Of a DNA stretch of 64,000 nucleotides, positions 51,216 through 64,000 are shown in pieces. The stretch spans positions 13,597,501 through 13,661,500 of the forward strand of contig JAVTVJ010000001.1 of the NCBI GenBank assembly GCA_034509425.1, read 5' to 3'. The DNA is from Eopsaltria australis (taxonomy: Eukaryota; Chordata; Aves; Passeriformes; Petroicidae). The notes beneath the pieces were generated by a model. That model was not told the origin of the DNA. It worked only from the letters and a program-made list of their open reading frames with translations, and searched no databases. Within the stretch, counting starts at the first letter, position 1. Every line of letters starts with the position of its first letter. The translations under genes were made by a program, and so were the position numbers.

Positions 51216-51789
51216 AAACCCGCCCGCTCTCCCTTGTGCAAACACTCGAGGGGGTTGAATTTTAAAACTATCGCTAGGAAGGAATAAGAGCTTTTATTGC
51301 ACTGCTCATCTCCCCCCTCCGGTTTTCTTTCCAAAGAACATCTCAGGCAATGCTACCCTGCTGGCACAGCTTTCACTGGAATAATTTGTACACAAATAAA
51401 AGTTTACTGTGCTTCTGCTAGTGTAAAATGCAGCAGGTCTGCTTGGAAAAATAATCTTGGTAAGTACTTGTGTTGGAATGTACAGCGAATTAAAGAAGTC
51501 ACTGGAATAGTGGAGTCATCTCCTGGGAGCAACAAATTGACTTTTCTCCATCGGATTGATAACTCCTTCCCCTTCCTGAGCCATTTTCTGAGAGGTTTCT
51601 GTGTAATGCACTGACATATGTAGTGAATTTTGGTCCAGCGGGATCACTTTGATTTGATTCACTTTGGTTTTTAAAATAATTATTTTTTTGCACCCCCTGT
51701 TAGATATAATGAAATTAAGTCAGTATTTTGCCTGGGCTATTGGAACTTCCAGGCTTGTTTTTGTAGGAACATCGGGGATTTACAGTCAG
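51216..51789. other. Flank of the ZBTB14 CpG island, possible divergent transcript
   Basis: AT-rich DNA just outside the island. A good plus-strand donor, CTTG|GTAAGT, lies at 51459/51460 but no open frame goes with it. It could belong to a divergent noncoding transcript or be chance. Confidence 0.3.
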
Positions 51790-52065
51790 AAGGCAGAATT
51801 GACTGTTTTAAATAGGACAAGGAGTAATGGGTTCAAACTGAGAGGGTTGGATATATGGAAGACATTCTTCCCTGTGAAGGCACTGAGGCACTGGAACAGG
51901 TTGCCCAGAGGAGCTGTGGATGCCCCTTTCCTGGAAGTGTTCAAGGCTAGGATGGGGCTCTGAGCAACCTGTCCTAGTGGAAGGTGTCCTTGCCCGTGGC
52001 AGGGGTTTGGAAGCAAATGATCTTTAAGGTCCCTTCCAACCCAAACCATTCTATGATTGCATGAA
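51790..52065 (+). mobile_element. CR1 LINE, 3' end with terminal repeat
   Basis: The plus strand has AGGACAAGGAGTAATGGGTT, CACTGGAACAGGTTGCCCAG, AGCTGTGGATGCCCC, GGTCCCTTCCAACCCAAACC and ATTCTATGATTGCATGA at the end. It lies about 0.6 kb outside the ZBTB14 CpG island. Confidence 0.92.
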
Positions 52066-52557
52066 GTCTTTGAAGTATTTCTGAGGCCTGTAAAAGAACT
52101 CTCTCCAGTGTGGAAGGAACTTCCTTTTTACAATTCTACAATGTGCTATTTCTCTCTTTGACACTGTCCCAGACATTCCTGCAATAACCTTACTGCTCCT
52201 GAGAAACACGTAGCTACTGGTTTACCACACTGACCAGCAAATAATAACTCTTCATTTTGTTAACACACTCTCTTCCTGCTCTATCTGCACCTGACAGAAT
52301 GTGGATATGCCTAACTTTTAGGGCCAGATTGTGCTGTGAATAATCAGACTCAAACTAGTAATGGAAAAAAAACAACCTTACAAAACGTACGGCTATCCAT
52401 TTTTTCTCTCTGCTTTTCTGTATCTTAGGCTACTGCAGAATGTGTGTTTCTACGTGTTTCAAATTGTATCATTAGTAGCTCCCACTGAGATACTAAAATA
52501 GGGGAAGCATATGTTCAATATCCAGACTCAGTAACTATGAATTGTGAAGAACAAAAA

Positions 52558-52588
52558 TTAAAAAAAAAAAAATTAAAAAATTAAAAAG
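52558..52588. repeat. A-rich tract flanking the ERVL-like fragment
   Basis: AAATTAAAAAA units repeat three times just before the LTR-like sequence at 52612. Confidence 0.8.
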
Positions 52589-52611
52589 AATCGTGGTTAC
52601 GGTCTAACTGT

Positions 52612-53125
52612 GTGTGGTGGGTTGACTCTGGCTGGATGCCTGGTGCCCACCAAAGTCAGGGTCAGCTGAGCAGGGGAGAGAAAGTATATTGAAAGGCACG
52701 TGTGTTGAGATAGAAGGTCAGGGGCAGATCACCCACCAATTACTGTATCCACGGGCTCTGCAGCAACCAACTGCCTCATCATGGTCTTCAGCAAGGGCTA
52801 GAGGGGAATCTCAGCTCCAGTGCTGAGCACCTCCTTGCCCTCCTTCCCCTCCTTCTTCACCTATCTTGGTGAGTGCACAGCTGCTTCTATTGCATATTCT
52901 CCCTCTTCTCTCTCTGTTGCACAGTTTTTGCCCCCACTTCTTAACCATGTTATCTCAGAGGCACTGCCACCCTCCATGATGGGCTCAGCCTTAGCCAGCA
53001 GTGGGGCTGTGTTGGATTCTTCTGGCATTGCCTCTGCCAGACACAGGGGAAGCTTCTAGTGCTACTCACAGAAGTCACCTGTGTTTTCCCCCCCCCACTG
53101 CCAAAAGCTTGTCACACAAACCCAG
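52612..53125. mobile_element. Degraded avian ERVL-type LTR/ERV fragment
   Basis: The segment begins with TGTGGTGGGTTGACTCTGGC and continues through GATGCCTGGTGCCCACCAAAG, then a GGGGAATCTCAGCTCC block, GACACAGGGGAAGCTTCTAG, a C run and TTGTCACACAAACCCA. I recognise this as a common avian interspersed repeat associated with ERVL-like elements. Family naming is from memory. No intact retroviral protein is present and no target-site duplication was identified. Confidence 0.6.
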
Positions 53126-55865
53126 TGGAGTATGTCCTGTTTCTCGTTGCATATGAATGTTGCACTAGGTTTTGGAAATAGGAGATGAAAGGTAAATGTC
53201 ACAGAAATTCTGGATGAAAAGACCTGGGATTGAAAATATGTATTATTGAAGGTGGAGCATGAGAATAAAACCCGTCACGTCTCCACTAGCATATATGTGG
53301 GCTAATATGTGTAGTCATGTCAGTTGCCAAAACCAAGTATTTTTTCAGTTTACTGGAAAATACCCTTCTGCATGAGAAGTGTTTGAATCATATATCTGAC
53401 TGAAACACTCTTCCTATTAAATTGTCTTCTACCCAGATAGCACAGATTAACATTTAGGCTTTGAAGTAGTTTTGCTGTTTTTCTATCTGAAGAAGTAGAC
53501 TGCAGATGCTTTGGATATGTTGAACCAACAGGCTGTTTCCAGACTGTTTGGATTGCAGGGATATCTGTAAGGGAAAAGAGGCCTTTGTAGGATGTGCTTG
53601 TTTTGTTTAGAAGATTGTGTGACAGGAGTGAAGAATGACAAGTGCCACTTTGTGTAGCCATGCATGAGGCATTGGAGATGGCATGCAGGGAAGACTGAAG
53701 CTTTGCATCTAATGCTTGTTAAGTGGTGACTGGTGTAAAATATGTATTAAGTGTCAGTGGGTTCCTGTGTGTTTGAAATGGTTAGGTTTATAATGTCAGT
53801 GTGAGTTCCAAATGACGATAGAAACATGGGGATATTATGGCCAGTTTTTGTGTGTTGAAATTGTATCTCAGCCTTTCAGAATTGATCATCATACAAGGAC
53901 ACAGATTTTCCATGTTTACTTTGCATGGGTCAGATTTTTTTGTCAGGCTGGGCGCAGAAAAGAAGCTGAAGATACAAAATATCCAATATTTGTGAAGGGG
54001 AATCCTAGACCCTGTTAGAATATTTCCGTGTGTTAGCGAGGACAGCAAAGCCTTCTGAGTGTATAAGTGAATGTGTTAGGACAGAGGAGGAGAGTCAGGG
54101 AGCAGATGCTCCTTGCAGTGTGTGTTTCCCATAGCAACCTGGCAAATTTCCCGGCAGAAATTTGCGTGTGAGTTAGTCATGCTTTTGCATCACTTACTCG
54201 TGCCTGTGTTTTCAAGTATCCCCACGAAAGAGGAAATAGTAGAGACAACTGGGGAGGAGTGGAACATAGATGATGGAAGTTGGTGGCACAGCCCCTGTCT
54301 AAGCTGTACAAACAGAGATGGTGAGAGGCCACACCGCCCTCCAAATGACTGAACAGCAGTTGGAGTTTGTGGTTTGCACCTATGCCTGAAGGGACACAAG
54401 TCCTCTTGAGAGACCTGATCTGTAAAATCTTACTTAATACCGTTGTATTCTAAATAAAAGGGCCTATCAATTATATACTTTTCTTACCAATTAATTCTAC
54501 TACTACTGTTGTGTCATGTTTATCTACAGTCATGTATAGTAATGCATGGAGATACACGATCACCAAGAATTGAGACAGGTAAAAAGATGTGGCCATGTGA
54601 ACATGGCAGTTCACACCCTGTGCATGCACAAGACATCCCATAGTCTAGTCAGGTCTAGCTGTAATTTGCATAATTACACACACCCTATTACTGTCCCTTT
54701 TAATGTCCTCTCTGTCTCCGTGTCCCAACCCTATCCCCCCTACCCCTTTTATGTGGTATTTATTTTTTCATGTTTTGGGGTTTGGACTCTATTTCTTTAC
54801 TGTTTTTATCTATTTCTCTCCTATATCTCACTCGTGCTCCTATTTTAGCTCTTTTTCCTTTCTCTCCCTCTTTCATTGTCAATTACCTTACTCAAGGCCC
54901 AATTCCTGACATTGCTGACACCCTTATTTGATTGGAACCATATAGACAGTGAGTGAAGAAGGATGGATGCTGCTTCCCAATGCCAAGTGTCAGAAGCATA
55001 TCACAAAATTTCACTTTCTCTTCTTTCCCCATGGTGTACTCTCTGTGTTTCCTTACTTTTGTGTCCTTGTCTTCCTACCTGATTCAGGTGTCATCCTGTA
55101 TTCTGGTGCTGAAGCTAAGAAATGCTACAGGTAGAGACTTCAGGGAGTAGCAGTGTCTACTGTCATTCACAGCACCCAGTGGAAAGAGAGCACTGAACAG
55201 ATGTGAGAGGTCTCAGAGGAGAAAGAAGGAGGGATATATATATTTGTATATCTATATATCATCCTAGGAAAAGGTGGTATCAAAGGGACAAAAGCCTAAA
55301 ATTATGCATTAATTCTTAACCTGGATATTTCTTGACCTTTAAAGGTGTAATATATAGGAGGAATAGAAGGCTTTTTGGTGAATTAGTTAATGCTCACTAG
55401 GTGAGAGCTGTATCTGTACTTGACTCCTGCTTGTACTGCAGGTTTGCTAACAGTATAACATCCTGCTAAGAAACAGCTAATCAACAAGAGTATAACAGCT
55501 TCCTCATGCCTGATCTATCAAAAAAGAACAAATTTCTCATTCACAGGTCAGGTGCACTTTTGATTTACAGAGTATATATACAGCCTGGTCCTATATGGTG
55601 GTTTCAGCCATGTTTCATGTTTCTGTCAGAGTCTGTCAGTATGCAGTTAATAGGAGAGGCTGCCATTCTGTGAATTATTTATGTGCTGTCCAGTTTGTTG
55701 TGTAAGTAGGGCAGACAAATTTTTTTGGGTGAATTATCTGCTGGCATGAGAATGTGCAGAGCAAAACAATTTAACTCTTTTTTGAGCTGAAGTTGTGATT
55801 ACCAAGATATCATGGACCTCATCACGGTTATGTGAAAATTACTTTTATTCACATGTGAATTTTAA
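53126..55865. other. Intergenic, nothing recognised
   Basis: Noncoding DNA with a T/C-rich stretch at about 54700-54900 and a TATA-type patch at 55236-55260. No supported gene. Confidence 0.55.
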
Positions 55866-56080
55866 TGATAGAATCATTTAGGGTGGAAGAGAGACCTCTA
55901 AGATCACTGAGTCATACTGTTAAGCCAGCATGGCCAAGTCCACCACTAAACCACATCTCTAAGTGCCACACCTACATGTCTTCTAAATACCTCCAGGATG
56001 GTGATCTAACAAGTTCCCTGGGCAGCCTGTTTCAGTACTTGATGACTCTTTTGCTGAAGACATTTTTCCTAATGATAGAA
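55866..56080 (-). mobile_element. CR1 LINE 3' fragment
   Basis: The plus strand reads GATAGAATCATTTAGGGTGG, GACCTCTAAGATCACTGAGT, CAAGTCCACCACTAAACC, AAGTGCCACACCTACATGTC, TACCTCCAGGATGGTGA and TTCCCTGGGCAGCCTGTTTC. These are reverse-complemented CR1 3' sequence of the CCACTAAACC-type subfamily. Confidence 0.9.
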
Positions 56081-59000
56081 TCATTTGGACATGGCATAGT
56101 CTGCATTTTCTGAAAGGAGCCAAGCTTGCCAAATGCAAACAAGTACTATTTACTGTGATGTATTTATTTTGTAAAAAACCCAAGCCTTTATCTTGTGTTT
56201 GAATATTGGAAACTGTTGTTCATAATTATGGATAGACTATAATTGAAAAATCAGTCATCTCACAGCTACAGCCCTCAGTCCCCTCCAACCTTATTCTTTA
56301 TCAACGTAGTGTTTATTTAGAACGGTTAGATGTTTGTTGTTTAGAGCAAGAACAACTCATTTAATTCCCCATTGCTACATTTGTTAGTCAATGCTCTGTA
56401 AAGCAACTAAAATCAATACCTAATGTGATAATTTTACATCACTGAATGTTCAGTATTCCTGCATTCAAAAACCTCACACGAAGTGCCATCAGTAGAGAGG
56501 AATCAGCTTGCCTGCTTCTAGGTGGTACAGCTGCTTGCTTCACTAGTTTGTGGCAGGCACTTATCTGCTGACATTTCCCAAGCAGCTGAGCATATTTTTG
56601 GCATTCATATCCTTAAAGAGAGGTGGAAAGTTTCATTACAGTGAACAAGCTGTGTGGCTTTATGTGTGATGTTTTATGTGAAGGCTATTGCGTTTACTGC
56701 ACATTTACTAATGACCATAGACTTTCACATTTTAAAGTGTGAATTTTAGAATGGACAGCACTTCTACTGACTGTTTTAGTTTGTACATTTCAAGCCTTCA
56801 TCAGCCCCTTCCTCCAAGGAGATCAGAAAGATTTTACACTGTTAACACTTGCATTTTCAGTCTCACTATTGAATCTCAATAGTTGCTGAAAGCATGGAAA
56901 GAATTTTATGATAATGATAATGGTAATGAAAGTAGAATTCAGACGTGATCTCATCTAACAGCTAAGTCATTAAAGATCACTGGAATAATACATCACCAAA
57001 AAATCCCCAAACCCACCATAACCACAGAAAACCATTTGAGCTGAACTGAGCTCCAGCTAGAAGCAAAAAAACCCTCTGTGCACTGTTGAAACAATTAATA
57101 TAATTATTTGTAACCTGTTCAAGAATAAGAAATATTTAGATAATAAGAGAAGTGTTTGATTAATTTTAAGGGAATAAACCAGCCTGGAAAGCTAAAACAG
57201 TTATCCTGATATCATACAACTTTAAGGAACTAAGGTTTGGCTTTTCAGTTCCATGGGCAAACACACAACCTTCATTACCAGTCATTAAAAGTGCAGAAAA
57301 AGAAAGAATAACTTGGGTATCCATTTCTTTTCCCTGAACTGGCAGTCCCTTTGTTATTTTAAAGATGTCAATAGCTGTCCAGGAGAAAGAATTAATTTTG
57401 TCTGTAATGGCAGTTATTTAAACTAGCTTCCTTTTAATGGCATACGTACAGTCATAGCAAACATGGAGGGAGAAACTGAAGTTCTTCTGGTGCTTATTCT
57501 TACTTGTAACCTTTTCCTTTCCAAAGAACAAGCCTTACACGCTGCCTTCAGGCAACTCTGAGATGTGACTCATTTGTAGTAGCAATAAGACTGTTTTAGC
57601 TATCACTTTTTACTGATTTTTTTTGCCACATGGTTGTAGGAATTCTGCAGAAGATGGAATCTTGTCTAGCAGTCTCAAATGCAGAAAATAAACCAGAAGT
57701 AGGAAGGTGAAATCTAAGATTGGACTGACACATATCTAGTAAAGGCAATAGCACTAGCAGGATTGCCCTGGCCTGGGGTGGTCTGAATATCCTTGGGTAA
57801 AGGACCAGTGTTTCGATGATGGATCCTGAGCTTAGAACAGAGGCTGGTAGCAAAGTGTTCTCCTTGCCATCTGCTTTACTTCTGCTACTGGTGGTAGCAG
57901 GCTTTCTTGTGTAATTTTTTTTCCTGTATTTAATGTTTTGCAGAATGTAAAATATGTGATGATAGAGAATTAATCTTATAAATCTAATAGGTCTATACCC
58001 AAAAAGACTGCATAACTTTTGCCCAAGAAAAAGAAGAGGTATAGATATATAGATATATAGGTGTATATATATATAGATATATCTGAGTAAGCTGAGGCAG
58101 GTGTGCATGGTTCTCATTTGGACTCGTGATGAATATCAGTCTCTCATTTCCTGTTGAAATACAGCACATTTCTGGTTCTCATGTTCTGAAGAGGATGCGG
58201 AAAAAAAAAAGCAGAAAAGGGCTTCAAAATTATTTGGTGGGCTGCAGGAAGTGTTTAAGAGTGAGAGATTTCCGAACCACAAGTTATTTATCTTCCTCAA
58301 CGAGTATGCATTAGGGAGACTTGATTACAGAGACTAAGACACTTAATGGAGAGAAAATTCTGACTGAATAAAAGGATCTTTAGTCCAAAGACTTGAATTG
58401 CCTGGATCTGGAAGCTGTGACCATGAAACCATTCAGATAAGCAATGAAACATACTTTTTTTTTTCAAACAGAGGGAATGATTAACTGTTGGAATAAACCA
58501 GCAAGAAAACTAATGGATTCTTCATCTCTTGAAATCCTCAAGTGAAAAAATGAATGCCTTTCAAAGTTATGCTTAGTCACACTCTAGTTAATTGGCTCAA
58601 AGTGACAGCAATAAGTCACATTGTGTCCTGTTTTATACAGGTCAAATTAGATGGTTACAGTAATTTTTGCTTTTTCTTTTTTGCTTGCTGGTCTATGAAA
58701 TACTGCAACTGCCAAAAGCCTGCATTAAAAGAAAAGTAATGCTTTGAAGTTAAGCACTCCAAGGATAAAGAAGGAAGAATTAAGGTTACTTTAGTAATCT
58801 TCCTATGATCCTCAGTGTATTTGCATTATGATGCAGTCTTAACTGCTCAGTTGCTCAGATTACCAAAGCTCTAATCCTAAATTTCTAGAAACCAGACTAT
58901 TCTTTTGCTTGATCTCTAGAAACAGCTCCTACCCCTTTTATGTGGGTCAGCCCTTAGCAAGGAGTGCAATGAACAAATAATTGTATAAAGGGCTGGCAGA

Positions 59001-62000
59001 ATGAAAAGCACTTTGAATCAATGTCAAGTTAATGAAAGTACGTGGTCATCAAGGAGAGAGGATACCCCATTGGGCCATCAAAACGCCTGTTCTGAAAGGC
59101 AGCAGAGTTATGGAGAGGGCATGATCCTGCATATTAAGAACAATTATTCTGCTCATAAATGGAGACATGGGACATTGGTTGCTGCCCAGTTGCAGAATAC
59201 AATGGATTTTTGCAGGGAGGATTTTCTTTCTCATATTTATGTGTGTTACCTGAGATGCACACAAACATCTTGAGACTACCATAGGTCTGTTAGGAAAAGG
59301 AATGATGCTGGGAAAAATTGCTGCCTAGCAATTTGCTTGAGCTCATTCTCCTCACAGCTAGTAGGAATATTGCCCCTCATTAGGGAAGCAGATGTGGACC
59401 CATAATTTATAATGCAATGCATAGATAAAACTGACTTACTGGCTAATATTGATTTTTGAACATGTTGCTTCATATACAGAAAAAATATATAAAATTTAGG
59501 TTGAGAAAATGTATAGAGCTATGAAATTATCTTTTAAACCCATTGAAAAATATGCCTCTCTATGGCTCTGTGCTTTACAAAGAATTTAGGAAATAAATTT
59601 ACCAAATTAAAGTAGAAGTGTAAGTGCATTTTCAGGGGAGCGGGGAAAGAGGGTTTTAATTTATAATGTGGCCTTCCTTTATCTCATAGGAGTCTCAAGA
59701 ACATTAAAAAGTTGTACATTAGAGTATGAAAGAAAAATGCTAGCTTACATTTTGGGATTTTTTTTTAGTGTACTGCTCTAGTTTTCATGCTCTTTTCAAA
59801 TGCCACAGTGTTCAGAGATCACATCTAACATCTACAGAAGTATCTAGAATGACTCCAATTGATTTCCATGGGAGACACTGTCAGGCTGTGTCAAAGATAG
59901 GACTGAACTCATTCCTAGGTCTCTTCAGATGTAGTGGACTTTTATTCTGATAAATCCAAAGCTATTACTGTAAATCATCAGTCTCATTTCTTAGAAGATG
60001 AAAAAAACCCTAGCTCTCCATTTAGTTTAATGAGTGTTTGGAAAAATGAAAATCCTTTATTAGAATCAGTATAAGTATTATTACTGACTTGTCTGCTTTC
60101 TTAGGACTGGATTTTGCAAAAGCAGTGTTTAATTTATTACTTCAATGTATTGAGGCTACCCGTATCCTTATGTGTTACACAGTTTGAACAATGTGGAATC
60201 AAGACAATGGTTATACTAAATCCTATTAGTTTTACTGTTTAAAACAAAAGAAATCCCATGTCAGCTAGTCTGGATCTCCTCCCATGTTCCTTATCAGTAT
60301 AAGGTTCATCTCTATATGTTTTGGCTAATTGTCTGCCCAAAAGACAAGATATCCTGTTATTATTTTTGGAACTTATGATACTTTAATATGAAGGGATGTT
60401 AACTGTTGGTTTTGGGATTTGATGGCTACAGAGAAACCTTTACTGATATGCAAGTATATAAAGTGTGGATAGGAATGATTTTCATCATCTCAGAAACACC
60501 TGAAAAAGGTTTACATAAGATCAGAAATGAGTGTCAAATTAAGTGAAAACTGTAGGTAGGATAGCTAAGGGAAAATAGCTGCCAATCAATTACTTTGTAT
60601 GTACCAGCCATTTCCCTTCAAATAATGTCCTGAATGCGTACAAATCAAAGCCTCTGACTTTGAATTCTAAAACATATCCAGAAGGAAATAGGGTGCCTGT
60701 TAAGGATAATAGATTTCAACCATGATAATACATCTTCTGTTGTGCAATCTTCAATAAACTGCCTTGCCACAGTTTTATAAATTGCTAAGATACCTAAAGA
60801 TAAGTATATCAAAGTGATGTGCAGAAAATACTAACTTAACACAACTCACGCAGCTCTCTCTTTTTCTCCTCCTTCTATTGTTCCTTGGCTATTTGGCATC
60901 TTCCAGAGGCTTGGAAGAGTCCTCAGTATTTGCTGGAGTGCAGAAAACGTTGGTTTTTGTTTTTTTGCAGCTATGAGAAAATAATATGTAGTGGCCAACA
61001 AAACATTCTCCTCCACTGTCAGTATGGACCATAATGACAGATATGACAGCTGCCCACAGGCAATGACATGTAGAGTAGTTTAAATTCTCCTGTCTTTGTG
61101 GAGACCTATTTACTTTGCCTTTATAGGACTGCATCCTTTGTGTCAATTCAGACAAGGAATTGCCAGAACAGAGTATTCCAAGTAAACGGACAAGGGTTTG
61201 GAGATTTGTTGTGTTTGTTTGGCTGTTTTTTGTGTGGTTTGGGGTTTTTTGTTATTGTCATTGGCTTTCTTTTTTTGTTTTATTTTGTTTAAAAGTCTGG
61301 TATTATCAGAGCATACTCCACCAATTCCTTTTTTTCAACTAGTTTCCTATGAAGTCTAGTGTCAAAAAACATAATAATTTGGCTGTCTGAACCTCAGATC
61401 TGCCTGTGTTTCTATATTGACTTTAAACACCGCTGTCTTCAGTGGTGTTTCAGGGCACTCTAATAGCTTTACTACCATTGCAGAAGCTTGGAAATAACCT
61501 GTGACACTGTGGCTTGTAATGTTTAACCTGTGGCAAAATAGTCTGCCTTTGACTTCTGAGATAATGGCTTAGATGCTTTCGACTAAAGTACAAGATCCCC
61601 AGGGATAATGTATGTCCTTAGAAACATTAATAACAAATAACAAATGAAATTTGTTAATTTCTTAACAAATAAGAAATGTAATGACTACAGCGTAAAAAAG
61701 TGTAGGGCAACAGGTATAGCCAACAATTTAATTTGCAGTTTGCCAGCTGCAGCAAGAAGTTATAGCACTGATAAGCACTTCTGGCTGAGGCAGAAAACCT
61801 ATGGATTTTCCAGTCTGAAGAGTTCATATAAAAGGGGTTGGAAAACTGGAAAAAAAATCCATGGGATGTAGCTACTGCACGTTAGAATGGTAATGGGCTG
61901 TGGTGTGCCACTGCTCCTAGTGCAGTGATGTAGAGTTGGACTTGGTCTGAGAACCGCATTCATTGTTCAGCCACAGGATTGTCAAAATTTCTGCCCAAAT

Positions 62001-64000
62001 AAGCTACTCTTATCAGCTTGTTTGATCAAGATCATTTCATCTGCTTGAGTGCCCAGCATCGTGTGTGTGTGTTTTTCAAACTGAATTCAACTGCACACAG
62101 ACTTTGCAGCCACATCTGGATCTGTGCTTCAATACTGTACAAGTTGCAGGAAGAACAGGAAACATAACTTGCAATAAATTACAGGCTTGTGTGAATTATT
62201 AGTCCCATGGAAATAAGTAGAAGTTACATTTGCCGGGTTTGAACAATTTATGTTTTATAACTACAGTCTGTTAGAGTCTTTTTCACAGAGCACATATAAA
62301 TATTTCCAGCAGCTGTGACTGCCAAATTACTTGGAGCAAGTGAACATTGCTCAGTCTCAGTATGAAGAGATTAATAACAATCATGCCTTATGCTCATCCC
62401 AAACATTACTCATTCGGCTTTACCTCATACATTCTTGGGACTTAAATGCCCACTGACATCTCAGCCAAAGCTATGAGTGATACAACTACAGCCTGTGGTG
62501 GTAATACAAGAAATCTTTTTGCAATAAATGTGCTATGACTTTAAAATAAGGTAGAGTTACATTAATCACCTATAGTATGTTTGCAGCAGAATTTGTAAAC
62601 TTACACTCTGATTATTTTATGCATTGCCAATTTAGCTAATCTGCATTTACCATTCTGTCTGTATTTATTCACAGATTTCAAGGTGGATGGCTAATCATCA
62701 ATTTCTGCTTTCCATCTTCTGCAATCTTCCTTCATATTTAATTTTGATATGAAAGCAGTCAGGTGCTCTCATAAGTGTGAAAGAGAAACACATGCTAAAA
62801 TAAGAGCCCCTTCTTGGAAAATCCTACAGGAGTTTCACAACTAAGTCACCAGCCATCCAACTATGACACCAGTGAAGATATAGCAACTTCTCAGAAACCT
62901 TGCATAAATACCATGATAGACATGCACAGTTCAGGAACAATTCTTACAGTCCCTCCTTGGTCCCAGTATCTGTACGTAACATAAGCCAAATGCAGAAGGA
63001 ATGGAGAGGATAGAGAACAATTTTCATAATATTAATATAATGGCTCTGCCTACTGTCTGTCAAATAGTCCAGTTTACAGAAAATAATGTTGCCAGTCTGG
63101 ATCATCCTTGAGTGGTGGATGCCATACAGGTGAAGTCAATGGAAATCCTATAGAGTGCTTTAAAATAGATTCTGTCCCTTCATAGACTTTTCCATCTCCA
63201 TTGTCGTCACTCCTTAAATCAAATGCACCTAGCCTTTGTGGATGTTCCCACCTGTTGGGGGGAGATATGTGCAAATAAAGCAGGTGTGTGGTACGCTGCT
63301 ATTGCATATTGACTCTCGTTCTCTGACCATAGTCAAAACAATTTTTGACATGCTGACCAGTGCTGTCCATCATGGTACCACTTACTGAAATGATAAACAA
63401 GGGTTATTTGTGCACATTTTAAGCTAGAGATATTTTGTAACTGCAGCATTTTCCAGACTTTCTCTTGTGTTAATAAGGTATATAATTATTAATAGAAGCA
63501 AACCCGAGTTCTTTTTGTCAGCCGTAGGTGCATGCTCTTACATGCTTTCATGTTAAAATGACAACAAGCAAGTTTCCATACACATTTAAGCAAATCAAAG
63601 TACTAGGATAACTCTTGCTTCAAATATAGCCAAATGAGAGAATGTGGCTGTTTTTTCTGACTTAAACGATGACACCATCCTGTGAATTTCTCCCATCAGT
63701 GCCTGTGAAACCAGTCCTAGCATGCACTAGAAGTTTCTTAGGCCATACAGTTGGTACCTTAACAGTACAAGGCCTGATTTCAGAGATGTCTTTCAAGCAG
63801 AAAAACACAGCAGGAGTGAGAGTGAAATCACAGCAGCTATAAACTTCACCTCTTATATTCACATGGATTCTGTAGGTATCATTCATTTCAGCAACAGAAG
63901 CCCCTCTATTTAGGTATATGACATCACCAAAAGATTCCAGAAATCATTTCCCTTTTAACCTTGTGCGTTGCCTTTGGCACTTGGGATGGCAAATGCTTCT
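56081..64000. other. Intergenic, nothing recognised apart from simple repeats
   Basis: AT-rich DNA with a T/G-rich stretch (61195-61290) and short microsatellites. The minus-strand frame at 63074-63274 was considered and rejected as an exon. Confidence 0.5.
58028..58084. repeat. ATAGATAT-type microsatellite
   Basis: Interspersed ATATAG and TATATA units. They produce the false IYIYIHLYIYI stretch in a minus-strand frame. Confidence 0.85.

Noticed and set aside
49617..51334. Very long open frames (up to about 490 codons) on both strands of the ZBTB14 CpG island
   Set aside because: They overlap on both strands and in several frames, read as R/P/A/G-rich low-complexity protein, and arise because AT-containing stop codons are rare in GC-rich DNA.
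57596..58117. 173-codon minus-strand frame
   Set aside because: The first third is translated ATAGATAT microsatellite. The rest has no domain and no splice or conservation support.
63074..63274. Minus-strand frame containing DDNGDGKVYEGTE, resembling an EF-hand loop
   Set aside because: Short, lacks a second helix-loop-helix, no good acceptor/donor pair at its ends, and no flanking exons. Likely chance.
1..64000. CRISPR arrays, bacterial operons, prophage or rRNA/tRNA genes
   Set aside because: None is present. The window is vertebrate nuclear DNA with introns, CpG islands and avian retroposons.

Overview
This is a vertebrate chromosome window, almost certainly from a bird. It is mostly AT-rich noncoding DNA with two compact CpG islands, multi-exon genes with GT-AG introns, many CR1 LINE fragments (the dominant avian retroposon) and several solo-LTR-like insertions. 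There is no bacterial-style operon, CRISPR array or phage. Nearly all open frames are chance frames in noncoding DNA.

Two protein-coding genes can be read with confidence, both on the minus strand. (1) AKAIN1, the small A-kinase anchor inhibitor: coding exon 1 at 33262-33277 (start codon plus 13 nt), a 15.3 kb intron, and a terminal coding exon at 17763-17953. The join gives a 68-residue protein. Its first exon sits in a CpG island that carries a five-copy 34-bp GC-rich tandem repeat just upstream of the start codon, then a CA/CT microsatellite. (2) ZBTB14 (ZF5/ZFP161), a BTB-zinc-finger transcription factor: main coding exon 46505-47848, a 406-bp intron, a 70-bp exon at 48255-48324 whose last three bases are the ATG, and a first noncoding exon that probably ends at 50512 inside a 1.5-kb CpG island (49738-51215). 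AKAIN1 followed by ZBTB14 on the same strand matches the order on human 18p11.31 as I recall it.

Layout: 1-16692 is intergenic, with CR1 pieces, a textbook solo LTR with a 6-bp target-site duplication (6730-7302), a second probable LTR (about 7700-8190) and a 1713-bp LTR-like element flanked by a perfect 5-bp duplication (10817-12529). 16693-33600 is AKAIN1, with CR1 fragments in the intron including a decayed reverse-transcriptase piece. 33607-44825 is intergenic, with an LTR-like insertion that opens with a strong hairpin (36366-36413). 44826-51215 is ZBTB14 with its promoter. 51216-64000 is intergenic, with CR1 and ERVL-like LTR remnants.

The two genes act in separate processes (PKA anchoring and GC-box transcriptional control). 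Nothing in the sequence shows that they work together. I found no convincing new protein system. The most notable points are the long LTR-like element, the AKAIN1 5' repeat, the split ZBTB14 start codon with a competing downstream Met, and the 36.4-kb hairpin.
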